Below, piece by piece: positions 1-8,080 of a DNA stretch of 64,000 nt. The DNA is from Devosia sp. Lineage in GTDB: Bacteria; Pseudomonadota; Alphaproteobacteria; Rhizobiales; Devosiaceae. The stretch covers positions 186,001 to 250,000 of the forward strand of contig JADJPS010000001.1 in assembly GCA_016713105.1 (NCBI GenBank), given 5' to 3'. Both the position numbers and the translations under genes were made by a program. Each line of letters opens with the position of its first letter. Position 1 is the stretch's first letter. The notes under the pieces are model-generated. The model saw only the letters and a list, made by a program, of their open reading frames with translations. It had not been told where the DNA came from and did not search any database.

Positions 1-1
1 C

Positions 2-1849
2 AAGGGCGTCAAGGTGGGACTGATCACCACCGAGGGGTTCCGCGACAGCCTCGAGATCGCCCGCGGCAATCGGCCGGATTTCTTCAACCTGCACTATGAG
101 AAGCCCAGGCCATTCGTCCCCCGCTACCTGCGGCGTGAGCTGCCCGGCCGCGTCACCTACAAGGGCCAGGAACTGCGGTCGCTCGACCTCTCGGGTCTGC
201 CGGCCATCCTCGACGATTTCCGCGCCGAAGGCGTCGAGGCCGTCGCCATCTGCTTCCTCCACTCCTATGCCAATCCCGGCCACGAGCAGGCCGCCCTCGA
301 GGCGGTGCGCCGGCTCTGGCCGGAGGTGTCCGTCGTCTCCTCGCACCAGATCACCCGCGAGTGGCGCGAATACGAGCGTGCCTCCACCACGGTGCTCTCG
401 GCCTATGTGCAGCCCACTGCCGAGCGCTACCTGTCGCGCCTTGCGGCGGGACTTGCCGACCAGGGCTTCCGGCACAGCCCCTACATCATGCAGTCCAATT
501 GCGGCGTCGACACCCTCGACTCCGTCTCGCGCATCCCCATCACCATGGTCGAATCCGGCCCCGCCTCCGGCTTCTGGGGCGCCGCCGAACTCGGCAAGCT
601 CATCGGCGAGCCGAACGTGCTTGCCCTCGACATCGGCGGCACCACCGCCAAGTGCTCGCTGATCGAGAACGGCGAGGTGAAGATCAAGACCGACTACTGG
701 ATCGAGCGCGACCGCACCTCCTCGGGCTACCCGATCATGGTGCCGGTGGTCGACCTGGTCGAGATCGGCAATGGCGGCGGCTCGATCGCCTGGGTGGACG
801 ACTATGGCAAGCTGCATGTCGGGCCGCGCTCGGCCGGCGCCGTTCCCGGCCCGGCGGCCTACGGCCGCGGCGGCACCAGGGCGACCACCACCGACGCCAA
901 TCTCTGGCTGGGACGCATCAACCGCGACTATTTCTGCGGCGGTGAGGTGATCGCCGACATGCAGGCGGCAGAAGCGGCTCTCGGCGAGGTGGCCGGCCAG
1001 CTCGGCGTCGGCGTCGATGAAGCGGCGCGCGGCATCATCCGCATCGCCAACAACAACATGGTCAATGCCCTGAAGCTCGTCTCGCTCAACCGCGGCCACG
1101 ATCCGCGCGATTTCACCCTCGTCGTGTTCGGCGGCGGCGGTGCCATGCACGGCATGGCGCTGGCCGCCGAACTGGGCGTCAGGAAGGTGGTGGTGCCGGC
1201 CGGGGCCTCGGTGTTCTCGGCCTGGGGCATGATGATGTCGGACCTCAGGCGCGACTACTTCCTCACCCGTCTTGCTGACCTCAGGCCGGGCTCGGCGGCA
1301 GGCATCGAGGCGCTGTTCGCCGAGACCGAAGCGCAGGCCGTCGCCCAGTTCGAGGCCGAGGGCGTGCAGCCGTCCCGGGTCAAGTTCTTCCGCTACGGCA
1401 AGTTCCGCTACCAGAACCAGGAGCACACCACCGAGGTGCTGATCGCGGAAGGCCCCATCACCGATGCGCGCCTCTCCGAGATCGAGACGGCCTTCCACAC
1501 CACCTACGAGCGGGAATACACCTATCGTCTCGCGGCGCCCGTCGAGATGGTCGGCATCCACCTCGTCGCGTCGGCCGAGGTCGGCAAGCTCACCATGCAG
1601 CAGCGCGAAGGCTCCGGCGCCGCCGCCGAAACGGCCCTCAAGGGACACCGTGACGTCGACTACGCGCTCGAGGGCGTGCACCGCGCCGCCATCTATGACG
1701 GCGAGCGGCTCGAGCCCGGCATGCACTTCGTCGGGCCCGCCATCATCGAGGACCCCGGCACCACCGTGGTAATCCACCCCGGCCAGCGCGTCTCGATCGA
1801 CGGCTACGGCAATACCCACATCGAGCTCAACGGAGGAGACGGCCAATGA
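2..1849 (+). CDS. hyuA: HyuA family hydantoinase/oxoprolinase subunit, copy 1 (5' end outside window)
   Basis: HyuA-type subunit of an ATP-dependent amidohydrolase (N-methylhydantoinase / 5-oxoprolinase family), which with HyuB opens a cyclic amide in the cytoplasm. The frame is open to the left edge. Its first visible residues KGVKVGLITT align with residue 81 of the second copy at 11718, so about 80 residues, including the N-terminal DxGGTFTD nucleotide-binding loop, are missing. The second ASKHA phosphate loop LALDIGGTTAK and the family blocks GNGGGSIAW and VFGGGGAMHG are present. The stop overlaps the hyuB start by ATGA, so the two are translationally coupled. It is far closer to copy 2 than to copy 3, which points to duplication of one pair. 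The substrate cannot be read from the sequence. Confidence 0.93.
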   Translation, partial: KGVKVGLITTEGFRDSLEIARGNRPDFFNLHYEKPRPFVPRYLRRELPGRVTYKGQELRSLDLSGLPAILDDFRAEGVEAVAICFLHSYANPGHEQAALEAVRRLWPEVSVVSSHQITREWREYERASTTVLSAYVQPTAERYLSRLAAGLADQGFRHSPYIMQSNCGVDTLDSVSRIPITMVESGPASGFWGAAELGKLIGEPNVLALDIGGTTAKCSLIENGEVKIKTDYWIERDRTSSGYPIMVPVVDLVEIGNGGGSIAWVDDYGKLHVGPRSAGAVPGPAAYGRGGTRATTTDANLWLGRINRDYFCGGEVIADMQAAEAALGEVAGQLGVGVDEAARGIIRIANNNMVNALKLVSLNRGHDPRDFTLVVFGGGGAMHGMALAAELGVRKVVVPAGASVFSAWGMMMSDLRRDYFLTRLADLRPGSAAGIEALFAETEAQAVAQFEAEGVQPSRVKFFRYGKFRYQNQEHTTEVLIAEGPITDARLSEIETAFHTTYEREYTYRLAAPVEMVGIHLVASAEVGKLTMQQREGSGAAAETALKGHRDVDYALEGVHRAAIYDGERLEPGMHFVGPAIIEDPGTTVVIHPGQRVSIDGYGNTHIELNGGDGQ

Positions 1850-3510
1850 GCTACTCGGCCAGCGACCCGATCACCCTCGAAATCATCCAGAACTCGCTCC
1901 AGGCGGCCGCCGACGAGATGTTCGCCGTCATGAAGAAGACGGCGATGAGTTCGATCATCTACGAGGTGCTCGACATGGGCACCGGCATCACCGACGCCAA
2001 GGGCGCGCTGGCCTCGTCGGGCGCCGGCATCCCGGCCTTCGTGGGCATGCTCGACAAGGCGGTCAAGGTGATCGTCGCCAAGTTCGACAAGCCCGGCGAC
2101 ATCGAGCCGGGCGACGTCTTCGTCACCAACGATCCCTACTATGGCGGTGTCACCCACCTCAGCGACATTGTCGTGGCCATGCCGGTCTTCGTCGGTGATC
2201 GGATCATCGCCTGGACGGCAAATATCGCGCACAATTCCGACGTCGGCGGCATGGCGCCCGGCTCGCTGAGCGGCAACGCCACCGAGATCTTCCAGGAAGG
2301 CCTGCGTCTTCCCGCCATCAAGATGATCTCGCGCGGCGAGCCCATCCGCTCGGTGATGGACATCATAAAGGTCAATTCCCGCATGCCGGACGTCCTGGAA
2401 GGCGACGTCTGGGCGGCGATCGCCTCGGTCCGCATCGGCGGCCGGCGGCTGGTCGAACTGGCGGAAAAGTACGGGACCGACACCTTCGAGACGGCGATGA
2501 CCTCGTTCCTCGATTTTGGCGAGGTCGTCACGCGACGGGCGCTCGCCAACCTCCCCAAGGGCACCTTCGAACTGACCGAAGAGCAGGACGACGGCCAGTT
2601 CTTCAACGTCAAGGTCACCATCTCGGACGAGGCCTTCGTCGTCGACCTGCGCGACAATCCCGACCAGGCGCGCAATCCGGTCAATACCAGCCGCGACGGC
2701 GTGATGGTCGCGGCCCAGCTGATCGTGAAGTCGCTGACCGATCCGTACTCCGCCGCCAATGAGGGCTCGTTCCGGCCGATCCGGCTGCTGACCCGCCCCG
2801 GCTCGGTGTTCGAGGCCATGGAGCCGGCGCCGATCGGCTTCTACTACGAGGTGCTGCTGCGCGTTTATGACCTGATCTGGCGGTGCCTCGCCCCGCATAT
2901 GCCGGACCGGCTGGCGGCCGGCCATTTCGCCTCCGTGTGCGGCACCTTCATCGGCGGTGTCCACCCCGACACCGGCCGGCAGTACACCATCATCGAGCCC
3001 CAGATCGGCGGCTGGGGCGGCAAGCCAGGGCGCGACGGCAACAGCGCCATCTTCTGCGGCTTTCACGGCGAGACCTACAATTGCCCGGCTGAAATCAACG
3101 AGGCGCGCAACGGGCTCTATGTCGATCGCATGGAACTCAACCTCGAGCCGGGGGGCGAGGGCAGGTACCGCGGTGGCCGCGGCATCGTCATGGATTACCG
3201 GCTGCGGGCCGACAACGGCTTTCTGACCATGGGCTACACCCGCTCGAAATTTCCCGCCTGGGCGCTGGACGGCGGGCGAGAAGGCAGCCCGAACTATGTG
3301 CGCTACCTTGGCAAGGATGGCACCGACCAGCGCTACTCCTTCGTTTCCGGCCTTACCACGCATACCGATGACGTGATCCGCGTCGTCACCGGCAATGGCG
3401 GCGGCATCGGCGATCCCAGGGAGCGCGACCGCACCCTGGTCGCGGAGGACATCAAGAACGGACTGATCACGCCGGAGCGGGCGCGAGAGGTCTATGGCTA
3501 CGAGGCCTGA
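1846..3510 (+). CDS. hyuB: HyuB family hydantoinase/oxoprolinase subunit, copy 1
   Basis: HyuB-type partner of the preceding HyuA: 554 residues, the usual size when the two subunits are separate proteins. It starts at an ATG overlapping the hyuA stop, with GGAGG at 1832-1836 upstream. Family blocks visible are NDPYYGGVTH, DIAHNSDVGG-like (here NIAHNSDVGG), the GGWGGKPG glycine cluster and the closing GNGGGIGDP. HyuB proteins contribute the amide-hydrolysis half of the complex. The gene ends 25 bp before a convergent DapA-type gene, so it is the last gene of its operon. Its closest relative in the window is the copy at 13791. Confidence 0.93.
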   Translation: MSYSASDPITLEIIQNSLQAAADEMFAVMKKTAMSSIIYEVLDMGTGITDAKGALASSGAGIPAFVGMLDKAVKVIVAKFDKPGDIEPGDVFVTNDPYYGGVTHLSDIVVAMPVFVGDRIIAWTANIAHNSDVGGMAPGSLSGNATEIFQEGLRLPAIKMISRGEPIRSVMDIIKVNSRMPDVLEGDVWAAIASVRIGGRRLVELAEKYGTDTFETAMTSFLDFGEVVTRRALANLPKGTFELTEEQDDGQFFNVKVTISDEAFVVDLRDNPDQARNPVNTSRDGVMVAAQLIVKSLTDPYSAANEGSFRPIRLLTRPGSVFEAMEPAPIGFYYEVLLRVYDLIWRCLAPHMPDRLAAGHFASVCGTFIGGVHPDTGRQYTIIEPQIGGWGGKPGRDGNSAIFCGFHGETYNCPAEINEARNGLYVDRMELNLEPGGEGRYRGGRGIVMDYRLRADNGFLTMGYTRSKFPAWALDGGREGSPNYVRYLGKDGTDQRYSFVSGLTTHTDDVIRVVTGNGGGIGDPRERDRTLVAEDIKNGLITPERAREVYGYEA

Positions 3511-3532
3511 CGGCCGCCCGCGGTGTCGGCCG
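3511..3532. terminator. Hairpin between convergent hyuB and dapA-like genes
   Basis: CGGCCG at 3511-3516 pairs with CGGCCG at 3527-3532 around a 10-nt loop. It fills the gap between two convergent genes, where a two-way terminator is expected. There is no T-tract on either side, so its function is inferred from position and pairing only. Confidence 0.35.
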
Positions 3533-3535
3533 GGT

Positions 3536-4471
3536 CTACTGGGCCGACCAGCCGGCGTACCAGCTGCGGAAGCGCTTCAGGGCCGCCGCCGCGAACGCCT
3601 TCTGGGTGGGGCTCAACTCGTCCTCGGGGTTGAAATGCAGCTCGTAATCCGCGTCGCCGTCGAGGAACAGCAGGTACTTGAAATAAAGCACCAGGTCGGT
3701 GCCGGCATCCCAGGTCGAGAGCACCATCAGGGCTTCTTCCAGTTCCTTGGCCTTGCGGCGGGCCGTCGCGTCGCCCTGCTGCCCCTGCTGGCACAGCGCG
3801 ACGAGGTGCAGCACCTCGCGCGGCAGGCAGTTGCCGATGCCGGTAATGGCGCCGCCGGCGCCGCACTCGACGAAGCCGTGGTAGACCGCCGTGTCGACGC
3901 CGACCATCAGCGTCAGGTCGGGATTGCCGGAGGTGATGTGCTCGGCGGCATAGCTCAGGTCGTCCTCGCCGCCGAACTCCTTGAAGCCGACGAGGTTGGG
4001 GTGGTTCTGCCGCAGCGCGAAGAACAGCTCGGCGCGCGTCGCAAAGCCGTAGACCGGGCTGTTGTAGATCACTGCCGGCAGGTTCGGCGCGGCCCCGAGC
4101 AACGCCTCGAAATGCGCCTTCTGCGCGGCCGTCGAACTGCCGCGGGAGAGCACGCGCGGGATCAGCATCAGGCCGGCGGCGCCGACCCTGGCGGCATGCG
4201 CCGCATGCGCGACGGCGCTCTTGGTGTTGACCGCCCCGGTGCCCACGATGACCTTGATGCCCGCCGCAACCAGCCGCTCGACGCCTTCCATCCGCTGTGC
4301 ATCGGTCAGCAGCGGCCAGTCGCCCATCGAGCCGCAATAGACCACGCCGGACATGCCCAGTCCGGTGAGTTCCTTGGCCTTGCGGACCAGCGCACCGAAA
4401 TCCGGTGTGCGGTCGGGACGGCAGGGGGTCATCAGGGCGGGAATGCAGCCGGTGAAGGGCGACGTGGTCAT
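3536..4471 (-). CDS. DapA/DHDPS-family aldolase or synthase
   Basis: Class I aldolase of the dihydrodipicolinate synthase / N-acetylneuraminate lyase superfamily, 311 residues, a normal length. The Schiff-base lysine is Lys164 in VGFKEFGG and the catalytic tyrosine is Tyr136 in VIYNSP. The substrate loop is CGSMGDW instead of the GTTGE of true DapA, which argues for another 2-oxo acid substrate. Cytoplasmic. The gene is divergent from the M20 hydrolase at 4693 and shares a control region with two TGTCGACA-type palindromes. It probably acts on a carbon skeleton released by this island. Biosynthetic DapA is unlikely in this context. Confidence 0.88.
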   Translation of the reverse strand: MTTSPFTGCIPALMTPCRPDRTPDFGALVRKAKELTGLGMSGVVYCGSMGDWPLLTDAQRMEGVERLVAAGIKVIVGTGAVNTKSAVAHAAHAARVGAAGLMLIPRVLSRGSSTAAQKAHFEALLGAAPNLPAVIYNSPVYGFATRAELFFALRQNHPNLVGFKEFGGEDDLSYAAEHITSGNPDLTLMVGVDTAVYHGFVECGAGGAITGIGNCLPREVLHLVALCQQGQQGDATARRKAKELEEALMVLSTWDAGTDLVLYFKYLLFLDGDADYELHFNPEDELSPTQKAFAAAALKRFRSWYAGWSAQ

Positions 4472-4560
4472 CTTGGTCCTCGCTTCGCAAAGGCGTGGCA
4501 GGCGGCCCCGAGTGGCGCCGAGGGCCCCGCTTCGATTTGCTCTCTAGTGCTTAGCCTACA

Positions 4561-4577
4561 GTTTGTCGACACTAAAA
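4561..4577 (+). promoter_or_regulatory. Candidate GntR-type operator 1 (TTTGTCGACACT)
   Basis: Palindromic core GTCGAC (4565-4570) with flanks TTT and ACTAAAA, between the divergent dapA-like and M20 genes. GntR/FCD regulators typically bind GTN(0-3)AC palindromes, and this core fits. A similar sequence in inverted orientation lies 78 bp away (4635-4652). The binding protein is not encoded in the window. Confidence 0.45.
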
Positions 4578-4634
4578 ATGGGACGCGCCCGGCATTCTCC
4601 GTCGGGAATCCCGTTGCCATTGCGCGGAATCGTA

Positions 4635-4652
4635 TTTTCTATGTCGACAAAA
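4635..4652 (-). promoter_or_regulatory. Candidate GntR-type operator 2 (inverted copy)
   Basis: Read on the minus strand this is TTTTGTCGACATAGAAAA, which matches operator 1 (TTTGTCGACACTAAAAA) beyond the GTCGAC core. The two copies face each other in the divergent promoter region, as expected if one repressor controls both directions. It lies about 40 bp before the M20 start. Confidence 0.45.
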
Positions 4653-4692
4653 CCGCGGCGTCCGTCGGTCGCCGTATGCCGGGGGCGTGCTG

Positions 4693-5967
4693 ATGGACAT
4701 CGACGAGCGGGCATTGAGCGAAGCGGTGGCGGCCGGGTTTGCCGAACAGGTCGAGTGGTTGTCCACCCTGGTCGGCTTCGACTCGACGCGCGGCAACGAG
4801 GCCGCCTGCCAGGACTGGCTGGCGTCCGAATACGCCGCCCGGGGCTGGCAGGTCGACCGCTACACGCTCGATCAGGTGCCGATCGAGGGCATGCCGGGAT
4901 ATTCCCCCGTCGTCGATGCCGACTATTCCCGCGCGGTGCAGGTTGTCGCGACGCACCGCGTGGCCGAACCTGCGGGACGCAGCCTGATCCTGCAGGGGCA
5001 TATCGACGTGGTGCCCACCGGCGCCCCCGAACTGTGGGAGCAGGATCCGTTCGAGGCCCGCATCGTCGATGGCTGGATGCACGGGCGCGGCGCCGCCGAC
5101 ATGAAATGCGGCGTCTCCGCCATGGTCTTTGCGCTCGATGCGCTGCGCCGTCTCGGCTACGTGCCGGCCTCGACCGTCCACGTCGAGACCGTCAGCGAGG
5201 AGGAGTGCACCGGCAACGGCGCGCTCTCGACACTCGTCCGCGGCTACCGCGCCGATGCCGCGCTGATCCCCGAGAGCATGGGGCACCGGATCATCCGGGC
5301 GGAGCTGGGGTCGGTGTGGTTCCGCCTGCGCATCCTGGGGCAGCCGGGACACGTGTTGGCGAGCGCGGCGCCGGGGGCGCACGCCATCCTCGCCGCGACC
5401 GACTACATTGCCGCCCTGCAGCAGCTGACGGCGGAGATCAATGTCGAGGCGCGCCACCACCCCTATTTCGGCGCGATCGAGAATCCGGTGAAGTTCAATC
5501 CCGGCAAGATCCGTGGTGGCGACTGGCTGGGCTCGGTCCCCTCCTGGTGCGAACTCGAATGCCGGCTTTCCGTGCTGCCCGGCCACGCCCTGCCCGAGGT
5601 CCGGGCACGGGTGGCGGCGACCGTCGAGGCCTGCGCGGCCCGGCTCGGCACGGCCGCCCCGGCACTGAGCTGGATCGGCTTCCAGGCCGACGGTCACGTC
5701 TTCGGGCCGGGCACCGAGGCCGAGGCCGTGCTGGCCCGGGTGCACTCGGCGGTCGTGGGCGGCCCCCTCGAGGGCGTCAGCCTCACCGCCACCAGCGATA
5801 CCCGCTTCTACGACCTCTACTACGGCATCCCCGCGCTCTGTTACGGCGGACACGCCCGGGGCATGCACTCGCCGACGGAAGCCGTGGACCTTGCAAGCCT
5901 GCAGCAGACCACGGAAGTCATCGCCCGTTTCGTCGCCGAATGGTGCGGTTTGACCGCCGCCGGCTGA
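4693..5967 (+). CDS. M20 family metallo-amidohydrolase (ArgE/DapE-like)
   Basis: Zinc-dependent M20 hydrolase of about 424 residues, related to acetylornithine deacetylase and N-carbamoyl or N-acyl amino acid hydrolases. Metal ligands and the general base are visible: HID (His103, Asp105), the bridging Asp136 in GAADMKCG, the catalytic Glu pair in SEEECTGN (about 170) and the late ligand His in RGMHSPTE. No signal peptide, so cytoplasmic. ATG 4693 is chosen; GTG 4687 would add two residues, with a weak GGGGG upstream of either. In hydantoin-type pathways such an enzyme removes the carbamoyl or acyl group from the opened ring, which fits HyuAB neighbours. The exact substrate is unknown. Confidence 0.9.
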   Translation: MDIDERALSEAVAAGFAEQVEWLSTLVGFDSTRGNEAACQDWLASEYAARGWQVDRYTLDQVPIEGMPGYSPVVDADYSRAVQVVATHRVAEPAGRSLILQGHIDVVPTGAPELWEQDPFEARIVDGWMHGRGAADMKCGVSAMVFALDALRRLGYVPASTVHVETVSEEECTGNGALSTLVRGYRADAALIPESMGHRIIRAELGSVWFRLRILGQPGHVLASAAPGAHAILAATDYIAALQQLTAEINVEARHHPYFGAIENPVKFNPGKIRGGDWLGSVPSWCELECRLSVLPGHALPEVRARVAATVEACAARLGTAAPALSWIGFQADGHVFGPGTEAEAVLARVHSAVVGGPLEGVSLTATSDTRFYDLYYGIPALCYGGHARGMHSPTEAVDLASLQQTTEVIARFVAEWCGLTAAG

Positions 5968-6013
5968 TGCCGCATGCGATGGGCGGCCAAGGGGTGCCGA
6001 TGCATCGCATGTT

Positions 6014-6027
6014 CTGTGTCGACAATG
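6014..6027 (+). promoter_or_regulatory. Candidate GntR-type operator 3 (TGTGTCGACAATG)
   Basis: GTCGAC core at 6018-6023 with flanks TGT and AAT, in the 232-bp gap before the amidohydrolase gene. An ACTAAAAT element follows at 6042-6049, like the ACTAAAAAT next to operator 1. The rest of the gap shows no gene; the ATG at 6092 that would extend the next protein has no ribosome-binding site and no family match. Confidence 0.45.
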
Positions 6028-6199
6028 CGAAAGTTTACCGCTACTAAAATTACCGAGGGGCGAAAGGGCAGGCCGAGGTGTTCGACGGGGGTTGCGAGGC
6101 GTGGAGGCAGGACACGGTCCCGTGCAGGCCGTGCGATGGTCCGCTGATCGGTTCGAGGGCCTGTGCCTGGGCCTGGGCCTCGGTTCCCGGAGCACACCC

Positions 6200-7432
6200 A
6201 TGACGCGAGCCACCATCTTCACCAATGCCCGGCTCCCCGACCTTGCCCGCGGCGCCCTGACGGCCCCGACGACGCTCACCGTCGCCAACGGCCGGATCCT
6301 CGGCGCAGGGCTGCCGGCCCCGGCGGAGGCCCGGATCGTCGATCTCGGCGGCCTGACGCTGATGCCTGGCCTCATCGACTGCCACTTCCACGTCGTCGCC
6401 TGGAGCCTCGATCTGTGGTCGAACGCCATCGCGCCGGACAGCCTTGCGGCCCTGCGTGCCGCCCGGGTGATGGAAGAACTGCTGGCCGCCGGCTTCACCA
6501 CCGTACGCGATCTCGCCGGCGCCGATATCGGGCTGGTGCGCGGCGTCGAGGACGGCTTCATCAGGGGACCGGACCTCGTCATCTGCGGCAAGGGCCTGTC
6601 GATGACCGGCGGTCACACCGACCTGCGCCAGCGCACCGACACGCGACCCGATGCGCTCGCCTGGCGCCTGGGCAACATGGGCATCCTCGTCGACGGGGTG
6701 GACGAGGTGCGCCTCGCCTGCCGCCGGATGCTGAAGGAAGGCGCGCGCTTCATCAAGGTGATGGCCAATGGCGGCGTCGCCTCGCCGAACGATCCGATCG
6801 ACGGGCTGCAGTACTCGGACGACGAGATCCGCGCCATGGTCGAGGAGGCGACGAACGCCAACACCTATGTGTCGGCCCATGTCTATTCCGATGCCTCGAT
6901 CCGGCGCTGCGTCCGGCTGGGCGTCAAGTCGCTTGAGCACTGCAACCTGATCTCGGCCGATACCGCGAAGCTGGCTGCCGATGCCGGCTGCATCGCGGTG
7001 CCGACGCTCGCCGCCTATGAGGGCCTCAAGCGCGATGGCGCGGCCCTCGGCTTCGGCGCCGCCGAGATGGCCAAGCTCGACGTCGTCCGCGATGGCGGCC
7101 GGCGCTCGCTCGAACTGATGCGCGAAGCGGGCCTGCCGATGGCCTTCGGCACCGATCTCCTCGGCCCCCTGCGCAAGTATGGCGGGCTCGAGTTCGAGCT
7201 CCTTGCGCAGGTGCTGACGCCCACCGAGATCCTCTCGGGGATGTGGGAAGCGGGCGCCCGGCTGTGCCGCATGGAGGGCCAGATCGGTACCCTGGCCGCC
7301 GGTGCGCGCGCCCATCTGGTTGCCTTCGATGCCGACCCCTTTGCCGATATCGCCGCGCTGGGGCGGCCCGCTGAGACGCTGAAGCTGGTGATCAAGGACG
7401 GCACCATCCTGCACGACCGGAGGGTGCCATGA
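6200..7432 (+). CDS. Imidazolonepropionase-like metal-dependent amidohydrolase
   Basis: Amidohydrolase-superfamily TIM barrel, 410 residues. Metal-binding residues visible are His62 and His64 (IDCHFHVV), a candidate carbamylated Lys in FIKVMANGG (about 186), His in VSAHVYSD, His in LEHCN and the catalytic Asp in FGTDLL. The N-terminal beta-sandwich plus C-terminal TLAAGARAHLVAFDADP is typical of the HutI / prolidase-like branch acting on cyclic or peptide amides. ATG 6200 is chosen because MTRATIFTNARL starts the family fold; an upstream in-frame ATG at 6092 would add an unlikely 36 residues. The gene overlaps the GAF gene by ATGA and is preceded by operator 3, so it probably opens or trims the imported substrate. 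Confidence 0.88.
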   Translation: MTRATIFTNARLPDLARGALTAPTTLTVANGRILGAGLPAPAEARIVDLGGLTLMPGLIDCHFHVVAWSLDLWSNAIAPDSLAALRAARVMEELLAAGFTTVRDLAGADIGLVRGVEDGFIRGPDLVICGKGLSMTGGHTDLRQRTDTRPDALAWRLGNMGILVDGVDEVRLACRRMLKEGARFIKVMANGGVASPNDPIDGLQYSDDEIRAMVEEATNANTYVSAHVYSDASIRRCVRLGVKSLEHCNLISADTAKLAADAGCIAVPTLAAYEGLKRDGAALGFGAAEMAKLDVVRDGGRRSLELMREAGLPMAFGTDLLGPLRKYGGLEFELLAQVLTPTEILSGMWEAGARLCRMEGQIGTLAAGARAHLVAFDADPFADIAALGRPAETLKLVIKDGTILHDRRVP

Positions 7433-7974
7433 CCCCCGATCTGCAGCACGCCTTCGCCCTGGCCGCCCGGCCCGACGCCGCCCGGCAGGTCTTCGCCTAT
7501 GCCCACGCGGGCCTTGCCGAAAGCGTCGGCTCGCTGCTGACCACCGCGTCAGTCTACGATCTGGCTGCCATGCGCTCGCGCCGGGTCTGGACCGACGACG
7601 CCGCAGCCTACCCGACCGGCAATTTCAAGCGTCTCGAGCGCAACCGCTACTATGAGACGGTGATCGAGGGCCGGCGCCCCTTCAGTTCGACCACGATCGA
7701 GCAGATCGCCACGGTGTTCTTCGATCACGAGAAGATCAAGGCTCTCGGCTTTGAGTCCAACATGAACCTGCCGGCGATCGTCGACGGCGACGTCTTCGGT
7801 ACCATCAATCTGCTGCATCGCCGCGGGCACTACACTGCCGAGCGCGTCGCGGCGGCCATGGTCTGGCAGCCGGTGGCAACGCTCGCCTTCCTGCTGCTCG
7901 CCCGCACCGGCTCGGAAACGGCGACGTTCCACGGCAGCGACGCCTCGCCGGCCGCCGGCGTGACCGAAGGATGA
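7429..7974 (+). CDS. GAF-domain protein, single domain
   Basis: 181 residues with a single GAF-like fold and no output domain. The core runs from about 20 to 160 and includes the family-like segment PAIVDGDVFGTINLLHRRG followed by a helix YTAERVAAA. The start overlaps the amidohydrolase stop by ATGA, so both are made together. Stand-alone GAF proteins of this size are seen beside transporters and hydrolases in alphaproteobacterial catabolic operons and may bind a small ligand, but no function has been established that I can name. No catalytic cysteine of the Met-sulfoxide reductase type is evident. Confidence 0.75.
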   Translation: MTPDLQHAFALAARPDAARQVFAYAHAGLAESVGSLLTTASVYDLAAMRSRRVWTDDAAAYPTGNFKRLERNRYYETVIEGRRPFSSTTIEQIATVFFDHEKIKALGFESNMNLPAIVDGDVFGTINLLHRRGHYTAERVAAAMVWQPVATLAFLLLARTGSETATFHGSDASPAAGVTEG

Positions 7975-7983
7975 GTTTCGGCC

Positions 7984-8000
7984 GGGCCGCCTGCCGGCCC
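7984..8000 (+). terminator. GC-rich hairpin after the GAF gene
   Basis: GGGCCG (7984-7989) pairs perfectly with CGGCCC (7995-8000) around CCTGC. It lies 10 bp after the GAF stop and before the binding-protein gene. Without a T-tract it may be an attenuator or mRNA 3' end rather than a full terminator. Confidence 0.35.
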
Positions 8001-8044
8001 TGCCCGAGAAACGGCCCGGACAAGGACGGGCTGGACTACCAAAC

Positions 8045-8065
8045 CAGGGGACACAGTGCCCCCTG
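8045..8065. promoter_or_regulatory. 21-bp near-perfect palindrome just before the binding-protein ribosome site
   Basis: CAGGGG (8045-8050) and CCCCTG (8060-8065) flank ACACAGTGC, in which CAC and GTG also pair. Only one position breaks the symmetry. It ends six bases before the GGAGA ribosome site of the binding-protein gene (8071), so it could be an operator or an RNA hairpin that controls translation. Confidence 0.3.
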
Positions 8066-8080
8066 CAACAGGAGAACGTG

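Noticed and set aside
6092..6199. Extended N-terminus of the amidohydrolase from ATG 6092
   Set aside because: No ribosome site, no family match in the extra 36 residues, and the fold begins at MTRATIF.
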